This document shows positions 41,301-56,300 of a stretch of 64,000 bases of DNA, in pieces (position 1 is the stretch's first letter; every line of letters starts with the position of its first letter). The stretch comes from Serinus canaria (Eukaryota > Chordata > Aves > Passeriformes > Fringillidae): positions 1,100,621-1,164,620 of the forward strand of contig NC_066328.1 of assembly GCF_022539315.1 (NCBI RefSeq). Reading direction: 5' to 3'. The notes below the pieces were generated by a model, which saw only the letters and a list, made by a program, of their open reading frames with translations, was not told where the DNA came from and searched no databases. Both the position numbers and the translations under genes were made by a program.

Positions 41301-44300
41301 TGAACACCAGTACTGGCCCCCTATATTTCAGTCCCAGTAACACACAACCGTGTCCTGAGCTGCAGCCCAAGGCACTCCCCCATTTAAAGCTCACAGGGAA
41401 GCTGAGCAGCCGAGCTCCCTTTCCCTTTTCACTGCTGGCAGTGTGGCAGTGCATGGCCACGGCCATACCAGGGCTGCCCCTCCACCTTTACATTTCAGTA
41501 GCTCAGACACAAGGGAAGTTTTTAGAACTTCCTTTCTACAGGTGAAAGGAAGTTCTCTACCTGAGCATCCCCTCTGCTCACAGCCAAGCACAGCTTATTT
41601 CGGGATGGACACTGCTCTGCCTGAGTGGCTCCGATCCCACTCCCCTGACAGGGAGGGACTAGCCCCACCACGGGCTGCTCCCGCAGCCAGCCCCACCACG
41701 GGCTGCTCCCGCAGCCAGCCCCACCACGGGCTGCTCCCGCAGCCAGCCCCACCACGGGCTGCTCCCGCAGCCAGCCCCACCACGGGCTGCTCCCGCAGCC
41801 AGCCCCACCACGGGCTGCTCCCGCAGCCAGCCCCACCACGGGCTGCTCCCGCAGCCAGCCCCACCACGGGCTGCTCCCGCAGCCAGCCCCACCACGGGCT
41901 GCTCCCGCAGCCAGCCCACCACGGGCTGCTCCCGCAGCCAGCCCCACCACGGGCTGCTCCCGCAGCCAGCCCCACCACGGGCTGCTCCCGCAGCCAGCCC
42001 CACCACGGGCTGCTCCCGCAGCCAGCCCCACCACGGGCTGCTCCCGCAGCCAGCCCCACCACGGGCTGCTCCCGCAGCCAGCCCCACCACGGGCTGCTCC
42101 CGCAGCCAGCCCCACCACGGGCTGCTCCCGCAGCCAGCCCCACCACGGGCTGCTCCCGAAGCCCACACAGCCCAGAGAACCGGTCCTGCCCGGCCCCGCA
42201 GCAGCAGTGCTGGGGGAAAAGAAAACACTCTTTTTTAAGGCCTATTTTATATCAACTGATCTCTTTCTGGACTGATATTACCATGAAGCAACAAAGCAAA
42301 TGAGGCTCAGAGAACAAGTCTGGGCTGTTCTCTGGGATTTAGCATTCAGGCCGACTCCTGTGTTATTTTTCCAGCCCTGCTTTAGACTCCTGCTTATGCT
42401 GATGCCATCCCAGCCCCATTCCCGCAGCAGAGAGCCAACCTGGCACAGAGGGATCTGCTGTACCAAGCCTGATGTTGGACACTCGACTCTCCTCCATGGA
42501 GCTGGCTTTCATGCTTCTGGGCATGAATTTAGGGAATCCCAAACCTTTCTTTCTTTTGCCAGTTGCTATAAGGAAAACCTAAGAAAGCAAGTCATTTTCC
42601 CATGGGAATCCACAGGATGTGTTATAGGAAACTCTGATCTCTTCCAAATTACTCATGCCAAGCACAACACACTTCGCATCAGTATCACCTGAAAACTCCA
42701 CACCCAACCTGAGCTTACTTAAAGCCTTCACCCAAAAGATGACACTTGATGTGAATAGGAAAAGTAAAACCCGTCCAAGAGAAATGGTAAGTTTTTCCCA
42801 GCACTTGATACTACTTTGTATCAGGCTGTTCCCTTTCCCCCTGGGAATTCACTGCTGGGACTCACGTGTATGTCCACTCTGCCAAGCTTCTGCTTTGCAC
42901 CTGCATGAGCAACAAAAACACAAAGGAGGAGGCAGCAGCCAAGCAGGTACATGGATCTGGAAGTCACACTGGAAAAGGGAGAAACACAAGGGAGATGTGC
43001 ATTTCATGCTCTCCCTTTAAAGAGGTTTATCTCAGGAAAATTGCTTTGAACACCTCAAGTGAACAAAGCTCTATAAATATTTACTACTGAACATGGTGGC
43101 CTCTGAGTTTTGTGTGGGTCTTTGTTTCAGAGAAAAGGAGACAAGTTTGCAGTTGCACACTCACCAGGTGACCCTGCCCTAACACCTGGGTGGAGGCCAG
43201 AAGGGCACCTCCCCTTAAAAAGGCAGGTTTGAGCAAAACCTAAGAGCAGCATGTGCCTCTTTCCTCCTTTAGCTTTCCAGTGATCCCCACTGCACTGAGG
43301 GGAAGGTGATCCAGCTCCCAGGGTAATGCCAGAGCCAACACTGCTTCTTTGGTGACTGGTCCAAATCAAGTGTCCTTCTCCAGGGATGCTCTAATGATCC
43401 AAGGCCCAGCTGGCCACAGACATCACAAAGGTATAACCAGGGATGAAGGGCTCATCCCACATTAACCAAGCCATCAGCAGGTTTTCCTGAGACCTTCCCC
43501 AAAAGCTGCCAGCACCATCTCCAGTGTGTATCTGCAGTGCCTCAAAGAAGAACATAATTTATTTACAAATCTGGGCCAGAAAACATTCCGGGTGATGCTC
43601 AAATTTTTTTTTTCCAAAGGAAAAAAATTAAAAAGTAGTAAAAATAAATCAATGTACTCAAGTGAAACATTGATATAGTTTTAAGACTTAAAGCTTGCTT
43701 TCCTTCCGAGAGAGACTCCTTGTCACTTGCAGTCATTTCCAGTTTGTGTGAGTCAGATTGGCCAAAGATGCTTTTTCCACCTCGTTTCTTACATGAATGT
43801 TTCTGCTTGTGGGAGCTTGGAATCCACCTCACTGTTAGTCCACCCACAAAACAAGCCCAGTACACACTATTTTAACTTCATTAAAACTCAGATCCCCCAG
43901 CCTGCAGACATGTGCTATATGATGCAACCTCAGCTTTTTTCCTCCTGTAAAAAATTATATTTGGTTTCATTTATTTATAATTCAAAAAGATAACCAACCG
44001 GCTTGCAAAGAGATACATAAGGGCAACAGGCAAAATTGGAGGTGCGCAATGATGATGAACCAAGGCCAAACCTTTACTCAATGCATCATATAAATAAGAA
44101 ATAAGATAAACTGTGTGGACTTTTGTTACCTGACTAATGCTGCAATTCAGTGGATTGTTCTTTTATCTGCAGACATAATTAAGTCAGAGTGGCTGCATTC
44201 TGCAACTCTTGATGGCATCTGAGCACTCAGAAGAGGGCTAAAGGTGAGCTGTGCCTGGTCTCTTGCAGCCCTACAGAAATGCTCTGCTTGACTGGGAAAT

Positions 44301-47300
44301 CTTAGGACTGGCCCAGAAACCACCAGAAAGACTCACTGTGTCACCACAGTGCTGCCTCACCCAGCCAGCCTGGTGATGGACTTTGGTTTGTGATTGCCAT
44401 TAGTGCAGCTGAAGCCACCATACCACAAATATCTAACTAAAAAAGTTGCATTTTTCCCCAAACACCCCCAGGCTCCTCTGTTTGCTCACAGGTTATCGGC
44501 TCTGCCGAGTGCACAAGGTCCGGGGCATTTAAAAGGCCTCACTAAAGGTTTGTAGGTTTAGTGCCACGCTGACCATGGCTGCTGGGAAGAGGGGAGAGCA
44601 CAGGGCTGGAATGAAAACATAGAGAATACACATCAAATATTTTACTTGCTGAGATTTCACAGTGACCTCGAGTAACCAGCTATGAAGGGCTGGTCATGCT
44701 GCGTGGCACCATAGAGGAGCCTTGGGAGAAAGGGACGCAGAGTCAAAGACATGCCATGATTACAAAACATACCAACACCAAGAGTATCCAGCCAGGAATT
44801 TGTAACCTGTGTTGTGACAATCCTTCCTTACTACACAGGGAAGGATCAAAGCCACAATCACTCAGTGTGCAGATGGGCTTAAAGGCATATTCTCACTGCC
44901 ACAAAGGTAGATAAGCACCTAGGAACACTTTTCAGTGGGTCAATGGACTGCAAATCCTTTATTGTGTGTTTGCAAAAGGAAAATATCAAGGATGAATCTG
45001 TGGTGAAGCTTCTCAGTACCAAGGACTCCAGGAGCTGTGACTAAGCAGGGATGGGTAAATTTGGTTTTAAAACCTTATCAACAGTTTTGTCAACACTGTG
45101 GATGCCAAGAATACCACAGCAATTGTGAATTTTTGTGAGAACATGAACTATGCATGAGAGCCCTGTCCCTTCCAGCCAGGGGTCTCCATGGTCTATTCAG
45201 AGTGTCCCCTCCTCTAAGCCCTCTGCAGACCTGGCCCAGCCTGGCTGGGTGTCACTCAGGCTCCCCCTGCCACAGCCCCCTGGCACACCTTTGGGGACAT
45301 ACCAGCATGTTTTCTGTCACGTAAACCAGCTGTCATCTTACTGCTGGGTATGCAAGACACGAGCTGCTGAAAGGTCCCTCTCTCTCCCTCCAAAGGGCCT
45401 GTGCCAACCTTCCTGCTGGATTAAAAAAGGAAAAAAAAAATCTGTGCTGCACACAGTGCAGAGGCTGCCCCTTCTCCAGTGCTGGAACTGGAGCCCTTCT
45501 GTGCTCTGCTAAGTCCAGCCTAAGGCCATTAATGCAGAAATTCACTTATCCCAAATGCCAGTGATACCCAGGCAGTGTCCAAAGGCTAACTGTTTATTCT
45601 ACCAAGTCCCTGGGTGTCAGAGATGTTACCAGACCTTTTCAAGGTGTTACTAGTCCTTTCCCAAGATGACCCATGCCTTTCCGATCATGACTGATGTGCC
45701 TGGGGCATAGAAAGCCTTGTCCCTGTGTGTGCAGGCACCACCTGGGGCTGCCCAGATTCTCCTGAAAGCTGGAACCACTGTGGGGGGACAGCAGCCAGTG
45801 GCCAGGCACCCCAATCCCTGCTGAGTATGAAGAAAAGGCAGAAGCAGTAACATGTAGCTAAGTCCCATCCCCAACAAGTCCAAGAGAATAAAGAAGGGAG
45901 GACAAGTGCTGGGAGGTCACAAAACTGAGACCAAATGGTGAGCATAATAGCTCCAGATCAGCTATGGAGTAAGAACATCACTGCCACTTCCAGTCCTCAG
46001 CATGCAAAAACCTCACCCCAAAACCAAGGCAAAGCCTCCAGACCACCTCCAAAGCAAACCACACTCACACATGGGGCTCACAGCAGGAATCTGGACAGCA
46101 CAGACATTGGCAGAGGAGTTCAGAGCAGCCTTGAACCGACACCCTCCCAGTGAGGTTATTTCAGGGTGGAACAGCCCCCAGCCACAGGCTGTTACCCACA
46201 GGCAGAGCTTCCAGCAGAGCCTCTCCAGTGCCCAGCTCTGGGGGTGTGCTGGGAGCATTACACAAGGTGAGGCCTAGAGTGACAGAGCTGCTCCAGCACA
46301 GCACCACAGCACATTCCTGCCACACAGCCAGGGCCATACAACCTCACCAGCTTCTCCATATGCTCTCCCTCACACCAAAGTGGGCACTCTGACCTCCTGG
46401 GACTCATTTTCTGGCAGAACCATATTCCACAAGACAACAGTGGAACACCCCCCCACACCATGTTCAGGTTCACTCCTCCCTCTCACCACATCCCACACCC
46501 TGCACCTTTTTGTTTAAGAACTGCTTATGGTGGGGATGGTCATGAAATGTCACCTACAGCAACTGAGGCCAGTGACCAAGCATCATATAACCAACCCAGG
46601 ACATTGCTCCAAGAGCAGAATACAAAGTCAGGACACATTGTAAATGTGGATTAAAATATCTTCTTTTATGGTTTTGTTTTGCGTTTTCTTACAAGCCCTC
46701 ACCAGCCAGTGAGTGCAAAGGCAGAATTCACCTATCAGAATTGGTTGGTTGTGGGCAAAAACTGATAGAGGAATTGTTGCTTCACTTCTAGTCAAACAAG
46801 GCAGACGGGCATGGAAATCACAGGTGGCCAGGAGCTGCTAAAAGTGTGTTCTGAGCAAACAGGTTTAACCAAGTGTACTAATCCAACACCAAACCCACTC
46901 CCGGGCAGAAAGCAGCTGCTGGGGCCAGCACCCAGGTTATGCATGCACCCACAGATGCAGGTTTGAGATCCTCTAATTTCACAAGCACTTTAGAAACAGG
47001 CAGAAACATCTGTAAGAAGATACCACAGGTGCATTATCTTCCCCCCCCCCCCCCAGCTTACAGGAGTAGTTACCGTCTCTGTCATCTGTAAGTGATACTA
47101 AATTGTTCAGAAAAAATCTGGTATGAGGCACAACATAACAGATGTTGCAAATGTGGCATCAACATAACAGATGAAAAAAGAGAATTCAAGCTATTCAAAC
47201 AGCAACTGATGAAGTCACCCAACCTTAAAAAGTGTGTACAGCAGCACATTAACAGCAGCAATTTAACTAGTCAGCTCAGAGCTGTGAGCCACTGTAAAAA

Positions 47301-50300
47301 TCCCTTCGAAACAACTCATGAGCTCATCCCTTGAGTCATGCGTTCAATTACCTACTCTTTAAAGAGAGAAACAAATTATCATCACCAACAACAGGGGTCA
47401 AACAAACACAGGTGGATTCATCCCAGGTCTGTGCCTTTCAGCATCACAATTTACTTCACAGTATCACTACTCTGTTTTGAGCAGGATGATAGAAGTTCCC
47501 CAACACCATCACAGCAAAACAGCCCAGTTCCTGCCCGCAGAGCTGGGACTGAAGGTCAGCAAGCATGTGATTTTACCTCTGTGACCCTGTCCTGCACCGT
47601 AGCTGAGCTTTGGGAACAAGATCAAGAGGTCTCGGTTGTCACTGGGCATGAAGGAAAGCAGCACCGCCCCTGCTCCTGCCTTCGTCCCCTCCCGCTGCGG
47701 CAGCTCGCACACAATCCACCCTCGCTGCACCGCTCGCTGGAGGCAACAAGAGCTTCCCGTCTTTTCGGGGTGCGCAGATGAGTGGGAGCTGCTGGGGGCA
47801 GGAGGGGAGCCCCAGCAGAGCCCCCGGCTCCGCCAGCCCCGGGGAGCTGCTCTGAGAGAAACCCAACGAGCTGCCAAGCACCTCGTACAGACACACGTGT
47901 TGAATCTAAGAGAACAAACGCCTTTCAATTATCTGTAGTTACCCAGATTTGTAGATTTTCTCCTGAAAAACATACTCCATCTTCCATCCACAGATGCCTC
48001 ATTTCAGCTGAGAGAGATTTCCATTTGGCCCGGAAGCCTTTCACAGGAAGTCTGCTCACATCAGTTCCCAGGCATCTTCATGTCCAGCTGAGAGGGCTTG
48101 GAGGTGGGGATCTCTGGCAAATAATTGCTTGTTTGGTTTTGTAACCAGCCAAAAGGAAAACATTGATTTAGAGACGTCTAAGAAGGCCGGATTTGCAGAT
48201 TTCACTTGTCCACTGCTTGCTGCAAGCCCAGCACCGTTTCAGCAGCTATATGGTCCTCACACAGAGGAACTCTGTTCTGGGCACACTTAAGGCGAACAAT
48301 TGCATCAGAAAATGGCATTTGAAGCCAGGAGCAAATCTGTTCCTAAAGCTCCAACAATTTCAGCAGACACCCGGGAAATACCAGAAACAGTCCAAAGTCA
48401 GTCCAGAATCAGGGATGTGAAGTGGATTTGTGCTTTAGAAGAAAATCAAGAATGATTTTATGCACAGAAGCAACAACAAACAAAAGAGTTTCTTCAAGCC
48501 TTGCAATTCAGATCTCCATAAAAATGACACAGCTGCACGCAGAAACAAAGGCAGCCTGTGAGGGAAATCAGAGGGCACCATAACAGTCTGCATTGTTGCT
48601 GGATGACCATACAAACATTAAGATATGCTTGGAGACAAAAAAATCCCCAACACTCAAAAAAATCCAAGCATTTGTCCAAAATACTTTGAATATCCTATCC
48701 TTCCACAGTTACACTTCTGTGGACTGTGCAGGGAAATGCTGCTCTGCAGCATCAGATCCTCATGGCATCCCCACACCATGCCTGGGCAGCCTGCATGGTG
48801 CATGCCAGCCTCAGGTGCACACCTGCTCAGGGATCCTGCAGAGGCTGGCTCTGATCCCTGGGATCTCCATCCACACCCCACTGGCATCTCCAGGTTTTGC
48901 CAGCAACAAAACAGCATTTCCAGACCCAAGCTCCACACCCAAACATCCAGAGAGAGCTGCAGCCCTTAAGCTGGGTGCAGACAGGTTAAGCAGACACTTG
49001 CAGAGTTCCCAGAATAGCTACAGAGATTCCACTCCCCAGGAATTTCTCTGGCTCCCAAGTTTGGTCTTGCTGCACCAGGATGGCTGTTAACACTGGTTTC
49101 ACCTTTCCATGTGCTGTTTCCAACGACAACAAATCTCCAGGGACCTGACTTACAGTGCATGGCAGGTGTGCTCAGTTCTCCCTCCTTGTCCTTGAAGGAT
49201 GTACTGAGCAAGCACCTCACTACACACCTGTACAAACTCTGCTGCCTCACAGCAGCTCTCACCAGCCTGAAACCAGGTTTTCCAAGCCCAAACTGGAGCC
49301 TCCCAGGTCCCCTCCTGACCTACAGGACAATGATCTCACTCCAGCTACCCTGGCAGCCACTCTGGAGCACTTTTGCTGCCACCAGGGAAAAGCTAGCATT
49401 TGACATTTAAAAAAACAGAACAAAGTATTGAATTTCAGCCTTTTAATACAGATGAGTCCTACAAGAACACAAGAGTGTCTCACCCACAGAGGTGCTCCAC
49501 AGCAAACACATTTGCTGGCAGGGTGAGCAGCACAGGTAAGGCCCTCAGGTAAGATCTACCCTGCAGAGTTTCATCTCCTTGTGCCACAGCACAGCCCTGC
49601 AGTTTCCTGGAAGGATTTTACCACTAACTTACTCAGGTAGTTTGACAATGTAAGAAAGACAACAACTCTTGGGACTAGAGAGGATTTAAGATTAAATAAA
49701 TGATGGGCAAAATGGGGTGAGGGGGTGGGTTGCTGCATTTTTTTTGTTCATTGTTTGGTTGGGTTTTTTCCATCTAGTTCTGTCTCCAGTCCACTTGGCC
49801 TCCACTCCAGAACTGTGGGCAAAAGGCCTGTTACAGGTGCTGTTACAGCTGGTACCAAAGGAAACAAGGCAGGGTGATATCTGTGCCCAGGACTGAGCAG
49901 GGAGCAGGGCCAATCACCTGCACAGAGAGGCAAATGGTACAGTAAAACCCCCAAATGGGCGCAGGAACCTAGCAGCCTGGCTGGAAACAAGTTAAAATCC
50001 CCCCCAAAAAAAGAATTTTTTTTTTAACTCTGCATTTTATTTAAAAGGTTACCCCAAAGATGCTCAGAACCTTCTGTTAAAGTGCCATTTAATTACAGCC
50101 TTTCAGTGTGCCCTTTCTGCCTGTCTCCTCCTTAACCACTGAGGGTTTAAGCAGCAAATACTATATTTGAATTGCACGAAGACTTTTGTCCCAATTCAGT
50201 GCCCAGTCCCGCACAGAACATACAGGACATTAGGAATTTCAAGTGTCATATTTACAGGAGAACAGGTGTCAAAGTTTTAAAATGATCTAACAATACCTAG

Positions 50301-53300
50301 AGTGGGCCGATAGAAATGAAACAAAGATGAAGCAGAAAAGAGGAAGAAAATCTAAAAAGCTGTGACTATGTAAAAATACTTTCAGCAAATAGAAGCTTTA
50401 TAGGAACAAACAATCTCCAAGCTATGTTGCAACCTCACTATTTACTACAACTTTTGCAGAAGCAAACAGACTCTTTGATGGAGGTTTCTTGCCTTGAGCC
50501 ACCACCCTCTGTGCCCCAGGGTAATTTTCTTTCAGGTGAGTCTCACCTTACAGCAAAACCTTTAGCAAAACAAAGCTGAAGGTTTTCACATTAGAGCTTC
50601 CTTCCTCCTCCAGTGCCTGCAATCACACAGGAATTGATATGACATAATGCTCCTCTGGAGCTCCAGCTGGAGTGCCAGGGGACAGCGAGGGGCAAAGGGA
50701 AAGAAATCCAGACTTTAACCAGCAAGGTTATAAAACCACAGCTCAAAGCTTTAGCTCAGAGCGTAGCTATTCTCAAGTGCAATGGAAAGATGCTCTGCTG
50801 TTCTGAGAGATCGAGGCTGCAGAGGAAAACATGCCAGGGAACAGCTGGAAACAAAAGCTGAAGGAGGAGGAGGAGACAAACTTCCATGGTTTTTCCTATG
50901 CCACTTAAATACTGAACCAACTAAAAACCTCCAAACCAGGAGAAGTGTGGACAATTTTGGTGTGGAATGTGGAGAGAGCAAAACCTGCCTGCTTTTTACA
51001 AACAAAAACCACAGCAAAACTTTTAATCCCAGTTATTAGAAGAACATTCCACATTTCAGCTTTGTATTGCTCAGCTCACATCACCTTTGTGCACTAAGGG
51101 CTCTGGAACACGTTAACAGCCATAAAAGCACAGCTTTTATAGAGGGATTAGAGGTGGTGAGAACTCTGCAGTGCAACCCAGAACTTTGCAGTGTAGGTTC
51201 CCAGCTTTATGAAACCTCAGCAAAAACACAACCTTCCTCAGAGGTTCTGCACACATAACAACCTACGCTGTTGTGCACCTCTAATCCTGACTAGAGAGAG
51301 ACACCAAACCTGCCAGACGCTCAGTTTGGGGGTTGGGTTTTGGCTTGATGGGGATTTTTTTGTTTGCTGGCTTTGTTTTGGAATTTAAGTTTAAATCGCA
51401 GCTGGTTAGTCCCACAACAAGCAGAGCTGGAGGTTCAGCACTGTATCTTTGGAGTTATTTTTCACATAAAGGCTATGTAGTAAACAATGGAGAAATAAGA
51501 GATGCTGGAGCTGTTTCTGAGTTGCCTGCTCTGATGAGATCAGTTCTGCATCTCTGATGACAGGGAAGTGAACATCCCTGAAGGACACTGATGCAAGTGC
51601 TGGCAGACAGCAGGAATTGCTGCAACAACCACTCTGCAAGCCATCCAAAAAGGTTTCCAGCAGCACGACCAGCACAGTCCAGCTCAAACATTTCCTGCAC
51701 ATCAGTTGTGCAGCCACTACAGGAACGTGATGGCTAGGCTGCACTTGGAACACTTTGCCTCAATCCTCCTTGCACTAGAGTGCTAAAGCCTCAAACTGAA
51801 ACATTATTCCAAACATTATTCCAAAGAACACGGTCCTGCCAGAAAACAAAGAGCGGTTTCCACGGGTGTGCAGCAGCTGAAGCAGTGGGGCAGCCAGCCT
51901 GTGTCTACCATGGCCAGCAGAGCAGGACACGTAGGGTGGGAGTGGGCCAGGTGAGGAGGAGGAGGTAGCAAAGCAGCACCAGAACCAAGGCTTCCCTCCC
52001 TGCTGATGCCAAAGAGAGCCCTGACAGTGCAGCAGCACCAGGATGAGTACTCAGCTCATCAGAAACCTGGGCTCAACACGTGTAACTCTCATGCCTATGC
52101 CCAGAAGGTGCCACTATATCAGTGCTGGCCCTGTCAGCACTGATGAAGTGACCCTGAGGTTTTACTGCACATGGGATCACCCAGCAATTCCTGTCTGCTC
52201 AGGAGGGTGAGCCAGTATGAAGAGAGGTCCCGTGCTTACATGAGTTTGAGTTTACAGCAGAGCTGCTCAGCTACACACTTTTAAGGCTGTGAAAAGTAAA
52301 CCAGTGTAGCAGGACCTGCAGCCAAACATGGCAGCACCACAGAGGCTGCAGATCAGAAGCGACAGATCATCTCTATGGTCAGTCTTGGAAACTCAGCAGG
52401 CAAGGAGCAGAAGCACTGGGAAACACCCCCTGAACATGCCCTCCATGGCAGCGAGGATAATACAAAGTGTCTCTTCACCCTCTGCCTCAGCAGGCTGCTG
52501 TAGGACAGGTTATCTCCTGGATGGCATGGAACTACCAGGAGAGTTTCTGGTTGCACACTGGTGCCTGAGGGGTTACAGGACATATCAGGAAAGGAACTGC
52601 TGTAAAGGAAGACTTGAAAGAAACAACTTGGGGATCTCCAGATTCATACAGCTGCACAGAAACAACCAGAGGGAAAAGACATCCAAAGCTGTGGATCACT
52701 CAAACAACCTGGTAATTAACAGCAGCACCCAGGCAAAAAGTGGCGGCTGGAAGGGACCGACCACCTCCAAGGGCTGGGCAGTATCTTCAGCTGCCTCTCC
52801 TGTTCCTCCTGGCCAGGGAAAGGGTAGGAAGCTGCACTGCCCCAGCCCTTGCTCCTGGCAGGGAACCCCAGCCCTAGTGGGCTTGCTGCTGCTGCTCTCA
52901 GGAGCTGAATTCCTGCACTTCTGCTATTGGCGAAGAGCTTTTGGGAAAGATCCAGTTTTTACCTGAACCATAAAACCTGTCAGCAGCTATTGCATTGAGC
53001 AGTTCAGGTGCTTTTTCCCTGACATTGCCTTGGGTCTGGATAGCAGTAGGATACAGTGGGATACCTAAGGATGGTGCCTGAATAAAGGTACTAAAACCCA
53101 GCCAAGGGACAGGGTTGAAAGGAGGTGCTGGGGCTCCGTGCATTAGGGCTGGTGTCAGCACCAACTCTGTGCAGGGCAGGGCTCTCATTTCAGCTTTTGT
53201 GTGCTCATCGAAAGATCAGAGTGAGGACCTTGGCTGCATCCTCATCACTTTCTTAATACAAGCTGAGGACAGGGAAAATAAAAATAAAAATCCACCCCCT

Positions 53301-56300
53301 TTCCAGTCAAAGCCATCTGCTCCAAAACAAGCTCTATTCTCTCTCTAACACACATTTCTGCTTTCCTGTGGGAACAGCAGCAGGTGAGGGGGAAGGCAGC
53401 CGCAGAAAAAACCCTCCATCATGTGAGGAGGGAGCACATCACACTCAGACCTGAGTGGTGAGCCCAGCCCTGGCCCTGGGTCCTGGGGCACCAGCACTGT
53501 CTCACAGGGCAGCGCCGGCCCTCTCGCCTGCTGAGCACAGAGAGCTGCCCTGACTCAGCTCAGGACTGGCTGCTCCTGCAAGCCAACAAACCTGCTGGGT
53601 GAGATCATTTCAGCACATGAATAACCAGCTATTCGAGATGTGTGACACAGTGGTGACAAAGCCACAGGTTCCTCAGGTGAGGAGCAGCCTCATGCCCCTA
53701 ATGCACGGCACGCACACTGCCCCTACTTCACGTGCAGCTCCACCACATCCAAGTCCCAAACCAGCCCGGGACCAACACATTTCTGTCCTGCTTCAGTGCT
53801 TGGGGATGGATTAGGACACCTGTTTAAAAACCAAAGTGATCTGTGCAGGGAACTCACCCACAAGTAAAGCACAGTTTCACTCGAGTCTGGTGTAACCCTG
53901 TGGCTCATGGCACAGAGCAGCCCCTCACTGCACCAGGGGAGAAGGAGCCAGCGCTAACAGCACAGAGGGCATTCAGGGAAAATGCAGGATTTTAGATTCC
54001 CAGGTGAGATCCTCCAGCTGTCCAGAGCAGCAGTGAGGCTCTAAGAACAGCATACTCCCTCCACAACTGCAGATTTAGGAAAGGGAAGGTGAAAGCTGGG
54101 AAGAAGGACAACGTTGGAAGCCCAGAAAAGCATTAATGTTCTCCCTGTCCAAACAATAGTAGGAAGGCTTAATTCAGAGTCTTCTGTGGATGGCCAAGAA
54201 AAGGCAAAAGCTAAGTCCAAATCAGTTACAACAGGACAAAACCAACACTCCCTGCTCTTCACAGGGAGCATGCTTGGCTGATGCTCCTGAAGACTGATAT
54301 ACTCCATAGCTCAACATGAACCTAGTAAGGAACACACAAATGACAACTGGATGTCAATTTCCTCCTCAAAATGTCACTAGAAGTTCCATACTCACTGCCC
54401 TCACAGCTTGGTGCAGCAATGGTCAGGGCATTGCTCACATCTCCCGCACCAGGAGTAACAACCACCTCTGCTCCCACAGAGGAGGTTTATTTTGCCAGCA
54501 GTTTAAAGAAAGGACATTGCTGAGGCCTTGCTATGCACCACAGGAACTGCAGGGGATAATATAAAATGTGCCCAATTTAGAATGAGGTGCCAAGCTCCAA
54601 GGCTGTGCTGAGAAGTGACACTGCTGCTCAGGGATCCTGAAAAAGGAGGGACAGAAGCACCTATGATGCTGTATGACAGACACAGCTCCCACTGCATCCC
54701 AGGCTCTCAGATATACTGGACACAGGCAGGCAGAGGCTGCTTACAGCACCTAAAATCCAACAGAAAAAAGGCATTTCATCTCTCAGCTGTGTGCTGATGC
54801 CCACAGAACAGAGAGGAATCTGTCGATCCCTTTTCTAATAGCCTGGGTAAGAGCAGCTAAAATACAGAGCTACATTTACAGAGCTTCACTTCTGAGGATG
54901 TGCCTTCCCTGAGTTGGAAGGACAATCCATTCTATGCTGTATCACAAAACCTGGCTGCTTACAACTGTTTCCACAAAACCAAGTAAAAGCAGCAGACCCC
55001 AACCAGACAGAGAAGGCAAATGCTCTCTCTCCCCTTCCTGCCAAGGTCAGGGACCTGAGCTCCACATGAGATGTCCCCACCACAAGAGAGCTCAAAGCAC
55101 ACACAAGTTGTGCTTTCTGCACTGACCAAAATAGTGGTTGATGACACAACACTCATTTTAAAATTGGGATGTGGGATCTGGGAAGGGAAGAGGATGAGGA
55201 CAACGTGCTTACAAGCAGATTTACAAAGAGAACCTCCACATAATATTCCCGCATTGCCGTATTGGGATGGCATTAGGTACGTGCCAAAGAGGATGCCAGG
55301 CTCAAGCTGTTCCCAAAATCCAAGAGCCTTTGCTCAGGGGATGGTCTCTGTCAGGGAAGGGAAGCAGCATGCTCTGTCAGCACGTCCCAGCTGTGCCAGA
55401 GGCACAGGGAGTTCCACTGCCAAGGCTGTCAGCAGCATCAGCAGGATCAAATTCACTTGGATATCAAAGCCACTCCAGCTGATTATCCTAAAGGTGCATT
55501 GCCTCCCAGATTCAACAGAAGCAGAGACTATCAGAGCATATATTACTGTGAAACAACAGTATGTGACCTAATTCTCTAATTAGGAATGGGCTCAATTCCC
55601 CACAAAGGACAAGAGAAGGTTCTGAAATAATCCACTGAGATTTCTTTTTCCAACAAAAAGATGCTGGTATTTAGTTGCTACAAAACAACAGTGGGTTCTG
55701 AGACAAAAGGTCTACAGCCATAGCCAAAATCCCTGTTCTTTGGGTCTCATGCCTATACCAAAGACCACACCTAACTCACTCCTTATTCCTACCCTGTCCG
55801 CTTCAAACCCACTTCAATCAGGAGACAATTCCAACTGCAACACTTCACAAAACAGCCACCCCGTTACACTCTACATAGTAAATACCAACCCCAGGGAGCA
55901 GTTCCACAGCTCCCAGGTGAGGCAGGCTCTCCAGAAACACAAACTCTCTTCAGGGAAGCTCTGAAGCGCCCAGCACCTTCTCAAAGGCAAACCACACCAG
56001 CCCAGCCAGACACCCGAGGAGAGGAACGATAGCAAAGCCTTCTCCTTCCTGAAGTGCTGCTCCCATTTCACAGGCAGCTCCACTTCTGAGTCACCGCCTC
56101 CCTGTAAATCTCTGTGGAGCAGGTGTGCATTTACATCAGCTCCCGGGGAGCTGGTGGTGGCTCCAAGGACCGAGTGTGGTGGCAACCACACCACTCTGCA
56201 CGCTCCAAATTTGACCCGTGCAGAGCACCAAGGAACTCCCGATTCCCTCGGGTTCCTGATACAGGCAAAACTCGTCACGACCTGCTCCTGCCCTGGGCTG

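Noticed and set aside
41443..42303. 286-codon repetitive open frame and minus-strand 183-214-codon frames
   Set aside because: All are produced by the 28-bp minisatellite, which stays open in every frame; there is no start, splice or codon evidence for a gene.
52328..52966. 212-codon open frame in RAB40C intron 1, with a hydrophobic stretch near its end
   Set aside because: No family resemblance, and the one hydrophobic segment ([15 protein letters not shown]) is not enough. RNA-seq or conservation would be needed to revive it.
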